Shown in pieces: positions 53,415 through 61,780 of a stretch of DNA of 64,000 nucleotides (positions are counted from its first letter, which is position 1; the number at the start of each line of letters is the position of its first letter). Both the position numbers and the translations under genes were made by a program. Below the pieces are notes generated by a model. The model was given only the letters and a program-made list of their open reading frames with translations, made no database searches and had not been told where the DNA came from. Source of the stretch: JAIVGV01 sp032229975 (GTDB lineage: Bacteria; Acidobacteriota; Blastocatellia; Pyrinomonadales; Pyrinomonadaceae); assembly GCA_032229975.1 (NCBI GenBank), contig JAVXVG010000024.1:113737-177736 (forward strand). The letters are read 5' to 3'.

Positions 53415-54752
53415 TCAGTGAGTCGCAGCCAACAGGCGCATCAACTTGTCCGTGTCCGCTTTCGCGTTTAAGCCTTCGAGGATCGCGACGCGCGCTCCAC
53501 TTCGCTCGATGACGGCGACACCTTCCGGCGTGTGCCAAGTGATACGGAGCGAGTCAGGTCGCAGGTCTCCGGCGTCGGACTTGGTCTTGTAGCGCAACGC
53601 GGTTCGTTTAACGTAAGCGTCGAAGAACTCTTGAGCGTCTTGCTCCGTGTCCCAAGCCGTGAGTTGGGCCATCACAGTCTCGCGACTCTGAGAGTTCTCG
53701 TAAAGCGCGTAGCGGTCGCCACCCCAACCGGCGGCGGCCGTGCGTGAAATCTTCTCGTCGTTTAAGAATTGATCGAGGATGAGGTAGTAGCCCCACTCGC
53801 CGTTGACATCGGTGTCGATGCGACGCCAGCCCGCGCCGAGTGTGGGCGCGAGATCGGGCACGTCGATCTTCACGGGCGACTCGTGCGCGAAATACTTTTC
53901 CGCGTGCATGATCTGCTCGGTCGATTGCGGCAGGTTCGTGAACGCTTCATCGACCGACTTCCAGCCGCCGCGTTGATAGAGTTGCCTGACCCAGAGCATC
54001 CCCTGTTCGTAGGGGAACGTGAGCGTTTCGCGAAGCGCGCGCGGCGCGCTGTCGATCTTCGTGGTCGAAGTTGCGCCGACGGACTTCATCATGTCGAGGA
54101 CGCGGCGCGGGTCGCGCATGGCGTAGAGCGTCATCGACCACGTCGCGTCGCCTTCGATGAGCGCGTGGACGGCGGCGTCTGCGTCAGCCTCACCCTTGCG
54201 CGGCTTCTCGAAGCGGAGCAGGTTGAAGTGTTGATCTTGAAGTGCGTGTGTCAACTCGTGCTCGATGACGGTCTCTTGTCCTTCGGGGTCGATCCAGCCG
54301 GCGAGATAGAACTGTCGCGTCTTGGGATCGTAGTAGCCGAGAATCTGTTCGGTGAGGACGGAGATCATGAAGTTGCGCAGTTGAAAATCTTGCGGGAGCA
54401 GTCCGAGTTTCTTGAGCGAGAGTTCGCCCGCACGCATCTCTTCGGGGCTCGATTCTTCGCCGAAGTTGCGCACGAGCATCCGCTCGATCTCGGCGCGCGA
54501 TTGCGTGCCGCTCTTCACGGGCCGGAGGATGGAAAGCTGTCTGACATCGCTCGCCTCGCGCAAGACCCCGGCAGTGAGGTTAGCGACGCTCGCCGCACTT
54601 GCGGTCGCCGCGCTCGCGCTTGCAGTGGCCTTTCGTGCGGAATGTGCCGGGACTTGCGCGGCGGCGCGCTGAGTGGTCGGCGTGAATGAGCCGGTGAGTA
54701 GTGCGAGCGCAACGCAGCACGTCGCTAGTCCCCTCTTGATTCTCTTTGACAT
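53415..54752 (-). CDS. Exported HEXXH protein, possible metallopeptidase
   Basis: From ATG 54752 (MSKRIKRG) the product has 445 residues with a signal peptide (about 8-32). An Ala/Ser-rich linker is followed by a folded region. The zinc-binding motif is EHELTH (His165, Glu166, His169), within TVIEHELTHALQDQHFNL. Later acidic and Tyr residues such as EGDATWSM near 205 could give the third ligand. A C-terminal domain has WGGDRYALYEN. I know no precise family name. It is divergent from the thioesterase gene, sharing a promoter region of about 90 bases. Confidence 0.8.
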   Translation of the reverse strand: MSKRIKRGLATCCVALALLTGSFTPTTQRAAAQVPAHSARKATASASAATASAASVANLTAGVLREASDVRQLSILRPVKSGTQSRAEIERMLVRNFGEESSPEEMRAGELSLKKLGLLPQDFQLRNFMISVLTEQILGYYDPKTRQFYLAGWIDPEGQETVIEHELTHALQDQHFNLLRFEKPRKGEADADAAVHALIEGDATWSMTLYAMRDPRRVLDMMKSVGATSTTKIDSAPRALRETLTFPYEQGMLWVRQLYQRGGWKSVDEAFTNLPQSTEQIMHAEKYFAHESPVKIDVPDLAPTLGAGWRRIDTDVNGEWGYYLILDQFLNDEKISRTAAAGWGGDRYALYENSQSRETVMAQLTAWDTEQDAQEFFDAYVKRTALRYKTKSDAGDLRPDSLRITWHTPEGVAVIERSGARVAILEGLNAKADTDKLMRLLAATH

Positions 54753-54843
54753 CCTGAACCTTTCGCTTTTATAGTCCGCAACACACGCGACAGAAGGGAT
54801 TCTACAACAGGCGAGGGGGCGGGAGAGCTTGGAGTCTTTCAAG

Positions 54844-55350
54844 ATGATGGAAGCCGTGCAGGACGATCCGCTGTTCGACATCTGGCATGAGACGACGGTG
54901 CGCGTGCGCTACGCCGAGACCGACCGGATGGGCGTCGTCTATCATGCGAACTATCTCGTCTGGTTCGAGATCGGTCGCACGGAATTCTGCCGCGCGCGCG
55001 GCTTCGCCTATCGCGACATGGAGGAGAACGAAGACTCCTTCCTCGTCGTCGCCGAAAGTTATTGTCGCTACAAAGCGCCCGCCTACTACGATGAAGATTT
55101 GATCGTCCGCACGCACATCACGGAACTCCGACGCCGCTCCGTGCGCTTCGGCTACGAGATCGTGCGCGCCTCGAACATGCAGGTCATCGCCGAGGGCGAG
55201 ACCGGCCACGTCGTCACCGACAGCGAAGGTCGCGTCCGCACGATGCCCGAAAAATATCGCGCGCTCCTCTCACACGTCCCCGAAGAAGACATACACACCT
55301 CGCAACTCCCCGCACGGGCCGGTCGCGTTCCTGAAGACAGCGCACCGTAG
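54844..55350 (+). CDS. Acyl-CoA thioesterase of the YbgC/4HBT family
   Basis: The ATG at 54844 has GGAG nine bases upstream; a TTG five codons earlier is an alternative. The 168-residue protein has the hotdog fold: VRYAETDRMGVVYHANYLVWFEIGRTEFCR near 17-46, which holds the catalytic Asp. A long central helix precedes SYCRYKAPAYYDEDLIV. The fold hydrolyses acyl-CoA thioesters; YbgC members often work with the Tol-Pal or phospholipid systems. The C-terminal 30 residues are extra. It is the only plus-strand gene between 46.2 and 64 kb. Confidence 0.93.
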   Translation: MMEAVQDDPLFDIWHETTVRVRYAETDRMGVVYHANYLVWFEIGRTEFCRARGFAYRDMEENEDSFLVVAESYCRYKAPAYYDEDLIVRTHITELRRRSVRFGYEIVRASNMQVIAEGETGHVVTDSEGRVRTMPEKYRALLSHVPEEDIHTSQLPARAGRVPEDSAP

Positions 55351-55500
55351 AAGAATTGCGGAATAAAGAGATTGGTTCATTGGCTCGATGTTTCATTGAT
55401 TCATTAGATTAATGAATCAATGATCAAATGACTCAATGAGCCAATCCCTTTAATCCGCATTCCGCAATCCGCATTCCGCAATCGAAGAGTCCGCAATCGA
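55349..55500. repeat. Compound AATCAAT/ATTCCGC degenerate hairpin between convergent genes
   Basis: An outer pair (ATTGCGGAAT, 55354-55363, with ATTCCGCAAT units at 55464-55482) encloses an inner arm set of TCATTG/CAATGA heptamers (about 55372-55445). The thioesterase and DUF2911 genes end on either side, so it may act as a two-way stop structure. Confidence 0.7.
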
Positions 55501-55501
55501 A

Positions 55502-56023
55502 CTACTTCACAACGAAAGTTCCTGTCAACATCGCCGTGCCCCAGTGGATTTTGATCTCGGCGTTGCCGTTGCCCTTGTCTGCAAGGTCGATGACGAGTAG
55601 ATCGGCAGAGTCGGAAGCCTTGTCGAGCTTCAAAGGCATCTCGGCGGCGTAGCCTTCGGTCATTTCGGGCTTGCCCCAGATGCCTGTCTTCGGGTGGAAG
55701 GCGAGCGACCACGTGTCGTCGCCGGTCTTACGCACCCACAGAGAATACTTGCCCGCCTTGAGCGTCGTGCCGCCGACGACCAGATCGCCTGCGGAGGTGA
55801 TCTCTGTCGCATTGTTCATGCCGACGCGCCAGACCATGCCGGTCTTCGCCTGCGCGAGCAGATCGCGCCCGTTGAGACTGGGGCGACCATAGTTGATCGA
55901 AACCTGCTTGCCATTAATAGTCGCCGTAGCGTTGCCGCGCGCGGGCGCGTTGCCGTTCTGCGCCAGACCGGCACAGGCTGATAGCACGAGCGCGAGCAGC
56001 GTTAACATCACTTTCGTCTTCAC
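55502..56023 (-). CDS. DUF2911 family exported protein
   Basis: This 173-residue protein has a signal peptide (1-21) followed by the DUF2911 domain. The core starts ATATINGKQVSINYGRPSLNGRDLLAQ near 31-57. VWRVGMNNATEITSAGDLVVGG and GKYSLWVRKTGDDTWSLAFHPKTGIWG come next, and WGTAMLTGTFVVK ends the protein. The domain has no proven function and is common in Bacteroidota and Acidobacteriota secreted proteins. It stands alone between convergent and co-directional neighbours. Confidence 0.92.
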   Translation of the reverse strand: MKTKVMLTLLALVLSACAGLAQNGNAPARGNATATINGKQVSINYGRPSLNGRDLLAQAKTGMVWRVGMNNATEITSAGDLVVGGTTLKAGKYSLWVRKTGDDTWSLAFHPKTGIWGKPEMTEGYAAEMPLKLDKASDSADLLVIDLADKGNGNAEIKIHWGTAMLTGTFVVK

Positions 56024-56166
56024 GCGGTTCTTCCCTCCAATTTTTGAATGACTGACGACGCTGCGCGTTCGCAGCTTTGAGGAGACGTGATTGTTTTACG
56101 TCCGAGAGGCCGTGTTAGTTTACAGCTTCGCGTTGTTGTTACATTATGCCGCTCTCGTTAGCGACT

Positions 56167-56949
56167 CTATGACTCGTGAGTGAGCGAGAGGCGCGAAATC
56201 TCACGCGCGCGGCCTGTCGCTTCATCAACGTCGATGAGCGCGGCGCAGATGCGAACGTCGCCGGTCGAATGTTCGGCGCGGCGCACAGTAACGGAGGTGA
56301 AGCGCGCGATCACGTCGCGTGCGTCCATTCCAATGACGCCCGCGTAGCTACCGGTCATGCCGATGTCCGTGAGATACGCCGTGCCGCCGGGGAGGATGCG
56401 CTCATCCGCCGTCTGCACGTGTGTGTGCGTGCCGACGACCGCAGAGACGCGACCGTCCAAGAACCACGCAATCGCAGACTTCTCCGAAGTCGCTTCGGCG
56501 TGCACGTCAACGATCCGCACGCGCACGTCCGTAGGGATCGACTTGATCGCCTCGTCAGCCACGCGAAAGGGATCATCAGATGCGCCCATGAAGACGCGAC
56601 CGATCACATTGAGCACGGCGACGCGCGTGCCGCCGATCTCGCCAACCCACAGGCCCTTGCCGGGCGTGCCGGGCGGGTAGTTCGCGGGCCGGAGCAGACG
56701 CGTCTGCTTCTCGATGTAAGGGATGATCTCGCGCTTGTCGAAGATGTGATTGCCGGAGGTCATCACGTCAACGCCTGCGGCGAAGAGTTGATCGGCGAGT
56801 GAAGGCGTGATCGAGAAACCGCCCGCGACGTTCTCCGCGTTCATCACGCAGAGATCGACCGCGTGCTGCTCGCGCAAGTCCTGTATGCGCTCAAGGACTG
56901 CTATGCGGCCGGGCCGGGCTACCACGTCGCCGAAGATCAGAACTTTCAT
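56167..56949 (-). CDS. ymdB: YmdB-type metallophosphoesterase
   Basis: This 260-residue enzyme belongs to the TIGR00282/YmdB family; the Bacillus protein hydrolyses 2',3'-cyclic nucleotides. Metal ligands are visible: FGDVVARPGR (Asp8), MNAENVAGG (Glu and Asn, 39-40), TSGNHIFDK (Asn and His near 67-68), VDVHAEATSEK (His near 150) and VVGTHTHVQTAD (His near 175 and 177). The size is typical. It lies on the minus strand downstream of the 6S RNA candidate and zapA. Confidence 0.95.
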   Translation of the reverse strand: MKVLIFGDVVARPGRIAVLERIQDLREQHAVDLCVMNAENVAGGFSITPSLADQLFAAGVDVMTSGNHIFDKREIIPYIEKQTRLLRPANYPPGTPGKGLWVGEIGGTRVAVLNVIGRVFMGASDDPFRVADEAIKSIPTDVRVRIVDVHAEATSEKSAIAWFLDGRVSAVVGTHTHVQTADERILPGGTAYLTDIGMTGSYAGVIGMDARDVIARFTSVTVRRAEHSTGDVRICAALIDVDEATGRAREISRLSLTHES

Positions 56950-56965
56950 CGAAGCTCCAAAAGAC

Positions 56966-57036
56966 GTAAATCGTGAATCGTCAATCGTGAATCGCGGTTG
57001 CTCCTAACGATTCACGATTGACGATTCACGATTTAC
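56966..57036. repeat. 29-bp perfect inverted repeat (AATCGTN type) between 6S RNA and ymdB
   Basis: Bases 56966-56994 are the exact reverse complement of 57008-57036 with a 13-base loop. The arms are made of AATCGTG/AATCGTC heptamers. It begins about ten bases past the 3' end of the RNA candidate and could form its terminator or processing hairpin. Confidence 0.95.
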
Positions 57037-57045
57037 AAGAAAGAT

Positions 57046-57253
57046 GGCGGAGGGGAATCCGCGCGAGCCGTTCCGAAGCCGTAATTGAACCTGCACTAGA
57101 CAGGTGGGTGACCTTTGAAAGCCGCAGCCTCTGGCATTCCTTAACTCTGAAGGTCTGCACTGGCTTGATGCGGCGTCGGTCTCCCTTTTCAACGGCGTTG
57201 GCTCAATCATCGATGAATCGGTGACGAACCCCGCAGAAATGATCCCTCAGCCG
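57046..57253 (-). ncRNA. ssrS: 6S RNA (RNA polymerase regulator)
   Basis: This roughly 208-base minus-strand element lies between zapA and ymdB. 6S RNA commonly adjoins zapA. The 5' part GGCUGAGGGA pairs with UCCCCUCCGCC at the 3' end, with one mismatch and a bulge. The left side has CUGCGGGGUUCGU, close to the conserved 5' strand of many 6S RNAs. A terminal arm is closed by GACCUU/AAGGUC. On the minus strand a -10-like TAATAT (57259-57264) lies just before it. It would mimic an open promoter and bind RNA polymerase. The call is by position and structure; covariance was not tested. Confidence 0.7.
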
Positions 57254-57280
57254 CAGAGATATTAACATGGCGGCGCGGAA

Positions 57281-57416
57281 GATCGTGAATCGTCAATCGA
57301 AAATCGTTAATGGTCAAACGTTAATCGCGATTGATGAATGTTCGCCCCATCAATGACTCACAGAGGCGGTATAAGACTCGCCGCCGATTCTACAATTCAC
57401 GATTGACGATTTACGA
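57281..57416. repeat. Long-range AATCGTN inverted repeat between zapA and 6S RNA
   Basis: TCGTGAATCGTCAATCG (57283-57299) matches the reverse complement of 57400-57416 except at one base. Further AATCGTT units occur at 57300-57335. The zapA TAA stop (57411-57413) lies inside the right arm. Confidence 0.8.
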
Positions 57417-57776
57417 GAAAGCGATCCGACTCGAACTGCCGTTGGGTTGGTCGGGCGTGCGCGACTTGAGGACGCGGTCGAGCATGTCGGCACACTCGGC
57501 GCTGCGCGTGGCGAGTTGCGAGTCAGCCTGCTCGTGGAGACGTTTGAGGCGATGCAGTTCGTCTGCGATGTGGAGCGCGGCGAGGATGGCTACCTTGAGC
57601 GAATCGACGGTGAGTGTGCCCGAAGAGATCTCTCGCATCCGGTGATCGACGAACTCCGCGAGCTGCGTGACGTATTCGCTATCGCCGTCCGAGCGGATGT
57701 TGTAAATCTGATTGTAAATCTCGACCCGGATCGTCGGCGTGCTTGCCATGTCGCCGGGGGCTTTGATGGTGCTCAT
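57411..57776 (-). CDS. zapA: Cell division protein ZapA
   Basis: This 121-residue protein bundles FtsZ filaments. Its N-terminal ZapA domain starts IRVEIYNQIYNIRSDGDSEYVTQLAEFVDHRMREI near 16-50. A long coiled-coil helix (about 58-100, VAILAALHIADELHRLKRLHEQAD) mediates tetramers. A Pro/Ser-rich tail follows. It is preceded by the ZapB-like gene, 26 bases apart, and followed by the 6S RNA candidate, a common neighbour of zapA. Confidence 0.94.
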   Translation of the reverse strand: MSTIKAPGDMASTPTIRVEIYNQIYNIRSDGDSEYVTQLAEFVDHRMREISSGTLTVDSLKVAILAALHIADELHRLKRLHEQADSQLATRSAECADMLDRVLKSRTPDQPNGSSSRIAFS

Positions 57777-57802
57777 CGGTCTCTCTCAATCCGGGGAACG
57801 AT

Positions 57803-58084
57803 TTACTTGCGGAGGGCCTCGACCATTTCCGGGTCGAGCACGGCGATGGCATCAAGCATCGCTTCAACTTTCATGCGGATCGTGTCGCGCTCGCCGAGCA
57901 GACGCTCGACCTGCGTCTCCAGACGATCCTTCTCGTCGAGAAGATTGCCCATCTCGCGTCGCGTCGCAGTGAGTTCGCGCTCTAGGGCCTCCTTCTCCTG
58001 ACGCAGCGTCTTCGTCAGCTCGATGGTGCGGTAGATTTTATCTTCGAGGTGTGAAAATTTTTCGAGTCCCGTCAGTCCGACCAT
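57803..58084 (-). CDS. ZapB-like coiled-coil protein
   Basis: This 93-residue protein is almost entirely a coiled coil (about 10-80, heptads in YRTIELTKTLRQEKEALEREL and DEKDRLETQVERLLGERDTIR). It ends MVEALRK. It lies directly upstream of zapA, so a division role as a ZapB-like partner is likely from context. ZapB itself is weakly conserved, and sequence similarity alone would not prove it. Confidence 0.75.
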   Translation of the reverse strand: MVGLTGLEKFSHLEDKIYRTIELTKTLRQEKEALERELTATRREMGNLLDEKDRLETQVERLLGERDTIRMKVEAMLDAIAVLDPEMVEALRK

Positions 58085-58164
58085 CGTCTCACTCTCCAGA
58101 CGCCAACGCGCGACTATAAAAAAACGAAGCCCGATTATGCGACTTCACGTCGCGGAGCGCAAGG

Positions 58165-58254
58165 GTGAAAGGCAGAGGTTAGAGGTTAGCGATGAGAGGT
58201 TAGCGAAAACTGATTTTACTAACCTCTCACCTCTGATCTTTAACCTCCACTTTA
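58165..58254. repeat. GAGGTTA heptamer hairpin after pheT
   Basis: AGAGGTTAGAGGTTAG units (58167-58203) face inverted TAACCTCTCACCTCTG-TAACCTCC (58219-58247). The match is imperfect but keeps the seven-base phase. The pheT TAA stop lies five bases beyond the right arm. Confidence 0.8.
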
Positions 58255-60480
58255 TCTCTGTTGTGCACCGAACTTCTCTTCGAGCGCATCGACGATCTGC
58301 TTGTGCAGCGCGTCAACTTCCTCGTCGCGCAACGTGCGCTCGTCCGAGCGATACTCGACGCGCAACGTGACGGATCGCTTCCCTTCCGGCACACGCTCGC
58401 CCTCGTAAACGTAAACCAGCGCGACGCCGCGCACGTTCTCCAGATTCATGTCGAGCGCCGTGCGGCGCATCTCTTCAAACGTCGTGCGGCGACCGACGAC
58501 GAGCGAGGCATCGCGCACGACCGATGGGAAGCGCGGGAGCGGCGCATAGCGCGCGAACAGCTCCGTCGTGTCGAGCAGCATGCTCAGGTTCACTTCGGCG
58601 ACGAAGACCGGCTGGCGAAACTTGTACGACGCAGCAATTTCGTCAGCGAGTCTGCCGACGAATCCAACTGCGCGACCGCCGAGCGAGACGCGCGCCGACT
58701 GGCCCTCGCGCAAGTGGCGCGCGCTCTCCGACGTGAATTCGAGCGGCGGCAACCCAAGCGCGTCGCACGCGGCTTCGAGCGCGCCCTTGAGATCGTAGAA
58801 ATCCAAGTCGCGCGGCGCGGCAACGCGCTCCGCTTCCATCGCGCCGCCCGTCGCGATCATCGCTAACGACTCACGCTCGACAGGTCGTGAACTATTAGTG
58901 GAGCGTTGCGAGTCGTCTGCGGATCGCGCATCACTCGTGGATCGCGCGTCGCTTTCGTTCGCCGCGAAGACGAAGCCTGACTCGAAGAGTCGCACGTCGC
59001 GCGTGCCGTGATTGAAGTTGTGGCGCATGGACGCGAGCAGGCCGGGCAGCAATGTCGCGCGCATACGCGATGCGCCTTCGATGATCGGATTCGAGAGCGT
59101 GATGAACTTCGCACCTGCATTCTCGTCCGCGCCCGCGACATCCTTTTCGCCGTCACTCGCATCGGGCAAGAGACCGGAGGGCAACTCGAAGCGTCCGTCC
59201 TGCGCGGCGTCGATGAAGCTGTAGCTGATCGCCTCGTCGTAACCGAGCGAGGCGAGCGCGCCACGGGCAGCGCGACGGCGCGACTCGTGTGCGCGGTGTT
59301 CGCCGACGGTGTTCGAGGCGGGCAAGTCGTCAGCGATCTTCTCGTAGCCGAAGTGGCGCGCGATCTCTTCGATCAAGTCCTCTTCGAGCGACACGTCGTA
59401 GCGCCACGTCGGCGCGGTGAAGCTCGCTTGCGTCTCCGTCTGAACAGAGGCGACTTCGATTGCGTCGTCCGTCTTCGCTTCTCCCGGCCGGTTCGACCCT
59501 GCATCGACAACTTTGAAACCGAGCGCGTCGAGAATGCGTTGCGCGTCCGGTGGCGCAACATCGAGACTGCTCAAAGCGCGGACGCGCTCGAAGCGCAACA
59601 TGACGGAGGGCGGTGTGAGACGATGCGGGTAGATGTCTATGGCGTCTTCGCTCGCCGCGCCGCCCGCGAGTTCGGTGATGAGCGCAGTTGTGCGAGCCTG
59701 CGCGCGCAGTTGGCCCTCGTAATCGACGCCGCGCTCGAAGCGATCCGAGGCGTCCGTCTGCAAGCCGAGCGCGCGCGACGTGCGACGGATCGACGCAGGA
59801 TCGAAGTAGGCACACTCGATGAGAACGTTCGTCGTTGCGTCGGAGATTTCCGTCTCCGCGCCGCCCATCACACCTGCGACAGCGACGGCGCGCGCGGCGT
59901 CGGCGATGACGAGCATCTCAGGATTGAGCTTGCGATCAACTCCGTCGAGCGTCGTGATCTTCTCATCGACAAACGCGCGCCGGACGATGATGCGTTGTTC
60001 GCTCAGCTTATCGAGATCGAAGGCGTGGAGCGGTTGACCGAGTTCGAGCATCACGTAGTTCGTGATGTCGGCGACGTTGTTGATGGAGCGCAAGCCGATG
60101 GCGAGCAGACGCTCGGCGAGCCACGCGGGCGATGGCCCGATCCTCACGCCGCGCACCACGCGCGCCGTGAAGCGCGGGCACAGATCGGGAGCTTGCACGT
60201 CAACGGAAGTGAAATCCTGTGCGCGCCCTTCAGTTCTCTTCGGCTCATTCTTCGGCAGCGCGACGCCGCGCCCTGTCATCACGCCGACCTCGCGTGCGAC
60301 GCCCAGGTGCGAGAGCCAGTCGGGCCGGTTTGAGAGCACAGCAATCTCGAAGACGTGATCGTCTTCCGCCTCGTGCACGCCCTCGACCTCAAGCCCGCGC
60401 ATCGTGAAGCGTTCGCGCAACTCCTCGACGCCCCACTCGACGCCCGTCAGCTCGCGCAGCCAGTTGTAGCTGATATTCAT
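58252..60480 (-). CDS. pheT: Phenylalanyl-tRNA synthetase beta subunit lacking the EMAP-like domain
   Basis: From ATG 60480 (MNISYNWL) the protein has 742 residues. The usual bacterial beta subunit is near 800. After the B1 opening (RGLEVEGVHEAEDDHVFEIAV) the sequence passes straight to SNRPDWLSHLGVAREVGV, which normally follows a tRNA-binding OB domain of about 110 residues. That domain is therefore absent. B3/B4 (VIADAARAVAVAGVMGGAETEI), B5, the B6/B7 core and the C-terminal anticodon-binding fold (PRFPSVVRDASLVV) are present. A Ser/Asp-rich insertion lies near 530-560. It charges tRNA-Phe with PheS. Confidence 0.95.
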   Translation of the reverse strand: MNISYNWLRELTGVEWGVEELRERFTMRGLEVEGVHEAEDDHVFEIAVLSNRPDWLSHLGVAREVGVMTGRGVALPKNEPKRTEGRAQDFTSVDVQAPDLCPRFTARVVRGVRIGPSPAWLAERLLAIGLRSINNVADITNYVMLELGQPLHAFDLDKLSEQRIIVRRAFVDEKITTLDGVDRKLNPEMLVIADAARAVAVAGVMGGAETEISDATTNVLIECAYFDPASIRRTSRALGLQTDASDRFERGVDYEGQLRAQARTTALITELAGGAASEDAIDIYPHRLTPPSVMLRFERVRALSSLDVAPPDAQRILDALGFKVVDAGSNRPGEAKTDDAIEVASVQTETQASFTAPTWRYDVSLEEDLIEEIARHFGYEKIADDLPASNTVGEHRAHESRRRAARGALASLGYDEAISYSFIDAAQDGRFELPSGLLPDASDGEKDVAGADENAGAKFITLSNPIIEGASRMRATLLPGLLASMRHNFNHGTRDVRLFESGFVFAANESDARSTSDARSADDSQRSTNSSRPVERESLAMIATGGAMEAERVAAPRDLDFYDLKGALEAACDALGLPPLEFTSESARHLREGQSARVSLGGRAVGFVGRLADEIAASYKFRQPVFVAEVNLSMLLDTTELFARYAPLPRFPSVVRDASLVVGRRTTFEEMRRTALDMNLENVRGVALVYVYEGERVPEGKRSVTLRVEYRSDERTLRDEEVDALHKQIVDALEEKFGAQQR

Positions 60481-60563
60481 AAGCATTCAGCATTCAGCAT
60501 TCAGCATTCAGCAAGACAGCCCTTTAGTTTGGCTGAGTGCTGATTGCTGAGCGCTGAATGCTT
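60481..60563. repeat. 32-base TCAGCNN inverted repeat between pheS and pheT
   Basis: Bases 60481-60512 match the reverse complement of 60532-60563 at 28 of 32 positions. The four mismatches all fall in the two variable positions of the TCAGCNN heptamer. The left arm starts at the base next to the pheT ATG. Confidence 0.95.
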
Positions 60564-60566
60564 CTT

Positions 60567-61685
60567 TCAATTGAACTGTTCGAGGAAGCGCACGTCGTTC
60601 TCGAAGAGCAGGCGTATGTCGTCGAGGTTGTAGAGCAGGGCGCACATCCGGTCGATGCCGAAGCCGAAGGCGAAGCCGGAGAACTCTTCCGGATCGATGT
60701 CAACAGCGCGCAAGACGTTCGGATGCACCATGCCTGAGCCGCCGAGTTCGATCCATCCCGATCCCTTGCAGAGCCTGCATACGTCAACGCCAAGCCGGCC
60801 CGATCCATTGCACTTGAAGCAGGTGAAGTCGAACTCTGCGGAAGGCTCCGTGAACGGAAAGTAAGAGGGCCGGAAGCGCGTGCGCGTCTCCGCGCCGAAC
60901 ATACGACGCAAGAACTCCGCGACCGTGCCCTTCAAGTGGGCCATCGTGATGCCGCGATCAACCAAGAGTCCTTCGAGTTGGAAGAACATCGGGTTGTGCG
61001 TCGCATCGGGCGTGTCACGACGAAAGACGCGACCGGGCGCGATGACGCGAAGCGGCGGACGCCGACGCTGCATCGCATGAATCTGCACGGTCGATGTTTG
61101 CGAGCGCAGCGCGAAACCGTCGGTCGTGTAGAACGTATCTTGCACGGAGCGCGCCGGATGACTCTCAGGAATGTTGAGCGCGGTGAAGTTGTAGAAGTCG
61201 GTTTCAACTTCGGGGCCATCTTCAACCGCGTAACCCATCGCGACGAAGATGTCTTCGAGTCGCTGTCGCACGAGCGTAATCGGATGCAGATGCCCACGAC
61301 GCGGGCGCGTGCCGGGCAACGTCACGTCCAAGATTTCAAGTTCGACGCGCTTGTTATGAATGTGATTTTCAAGCGTGCGCTCAGCTTCACTGAGCGGAGT
61401 TTTGATTCCAACTTCAGTTTGCTGTATGTGCTGACCGAAACCTTGACGCTCAGCTTGATCTGCGATGCGACCTATCTGCTTTTTAAGATCACTGAGCTTG
61501 CTCTTCCTACCCAAATAGCGATTGCGGAGTTCAACAAGTTCTTTCAGAGAAGACTCTGCTTCTTTCAGCGATAAACCTTCCGAACCCGAAACAGGGCGCA
61601 AGTGTTCAAATGGCTCAAACTCACGGATGAACTTATCGAACTCGGCATTTGCCTGCGCTCTGTATTCGACTACTTCACCACTCAT
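60567..61685 (-). CDS. pheS: Phenylalanyl-tRNA synthetase alpha subunit
   Basis: This 372-residue class II synthetase subunit has an N-terminal coiled coil (about 45-105, LKELVELRNRYLGRKSKLSDLKKQIG). Motif 1 comes next, then GYAVEDGPEVETDFYNFTALNIPESHPAR near 150-178. Motif 2 follows (GRVFRRDTPDATHNPMFFQLEGL), then a Cys-rich region CFKCNGSGRLGVDVCRLCKGSGW near 293-315. Motif 3 is GFAFGFGIDRMCALLY near the end. The zinc-like CxxC pairs are a variation seen in several bacteria. It is the catalytic partner of PheT. Confidence 0.97.
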   Translation of the reverse strand: MSGEVVEYRAQANAEFDKFIREFEPFEHLRPVSGSEGLSLKEAESSLKELVELRNRYLGRKSKLSDLKKQIGRIADQAERQGFGQHIQQTEVGIKTPLSEAERTLENHIHNKRVELEILDVTLPGTRPRRGHLHPITLVRQRLEDIFVAMGYAVEDGPEVETDFYNFTALNIPESHPARSVQDTFYTTDGFALRSQTSTVQIHAMQRRRPPLRVIAPGRVFRRDTPDATHNPMFFQLEGLLVDRGITMAHLKGTVAEFLRRMFGAETRTRFRPSYFPFTEPSAEFDFTCFKCNGSGRLGVDVCRLCKGSGWIELGGSGMVHPNVLRAVDIDPEEFSGFAFGFGIDRMCALLYNLDDIRLLFENDVRFLEQFN

Positions 61686-61705
61686 GCAAAGCTCCTAGAG
61701 AAACA

Positions 61706-61765
61706 AATCGTGAACCGTAAATCGTTCACCGTTGCACGGCGCGCGACGATTTACGGTTCACGATT
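61706..61765. repeat. 20-bp perfect inverted repeat between rplT and pheS
   Basis: Bases 61706-61725 (AATCGTGAACCGTAAATCGT) are the exact reverse complement of 61746-61765. It belongs to the AATCGTN type also seen near 6S RNA and infC. Confidence 0.95.
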
Positions 61766-61780
61766 GACGATTTACGTTCT

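Noticed and set aside
56966..57036. Possible CRISPR array suggested by repeated AATCGTN units here and at other spacers
   Set aside because: Units are only seven bases, degenerate and directly adjacent, without unique spacers. No cas genes are in the window.
59008..60333. A 441-codon open frame on the plus strand opposite pheT
   Set aside because: It is antisense to a clear synthetase gene and its translation is Arg/Glu/Ala-rich with no motif.
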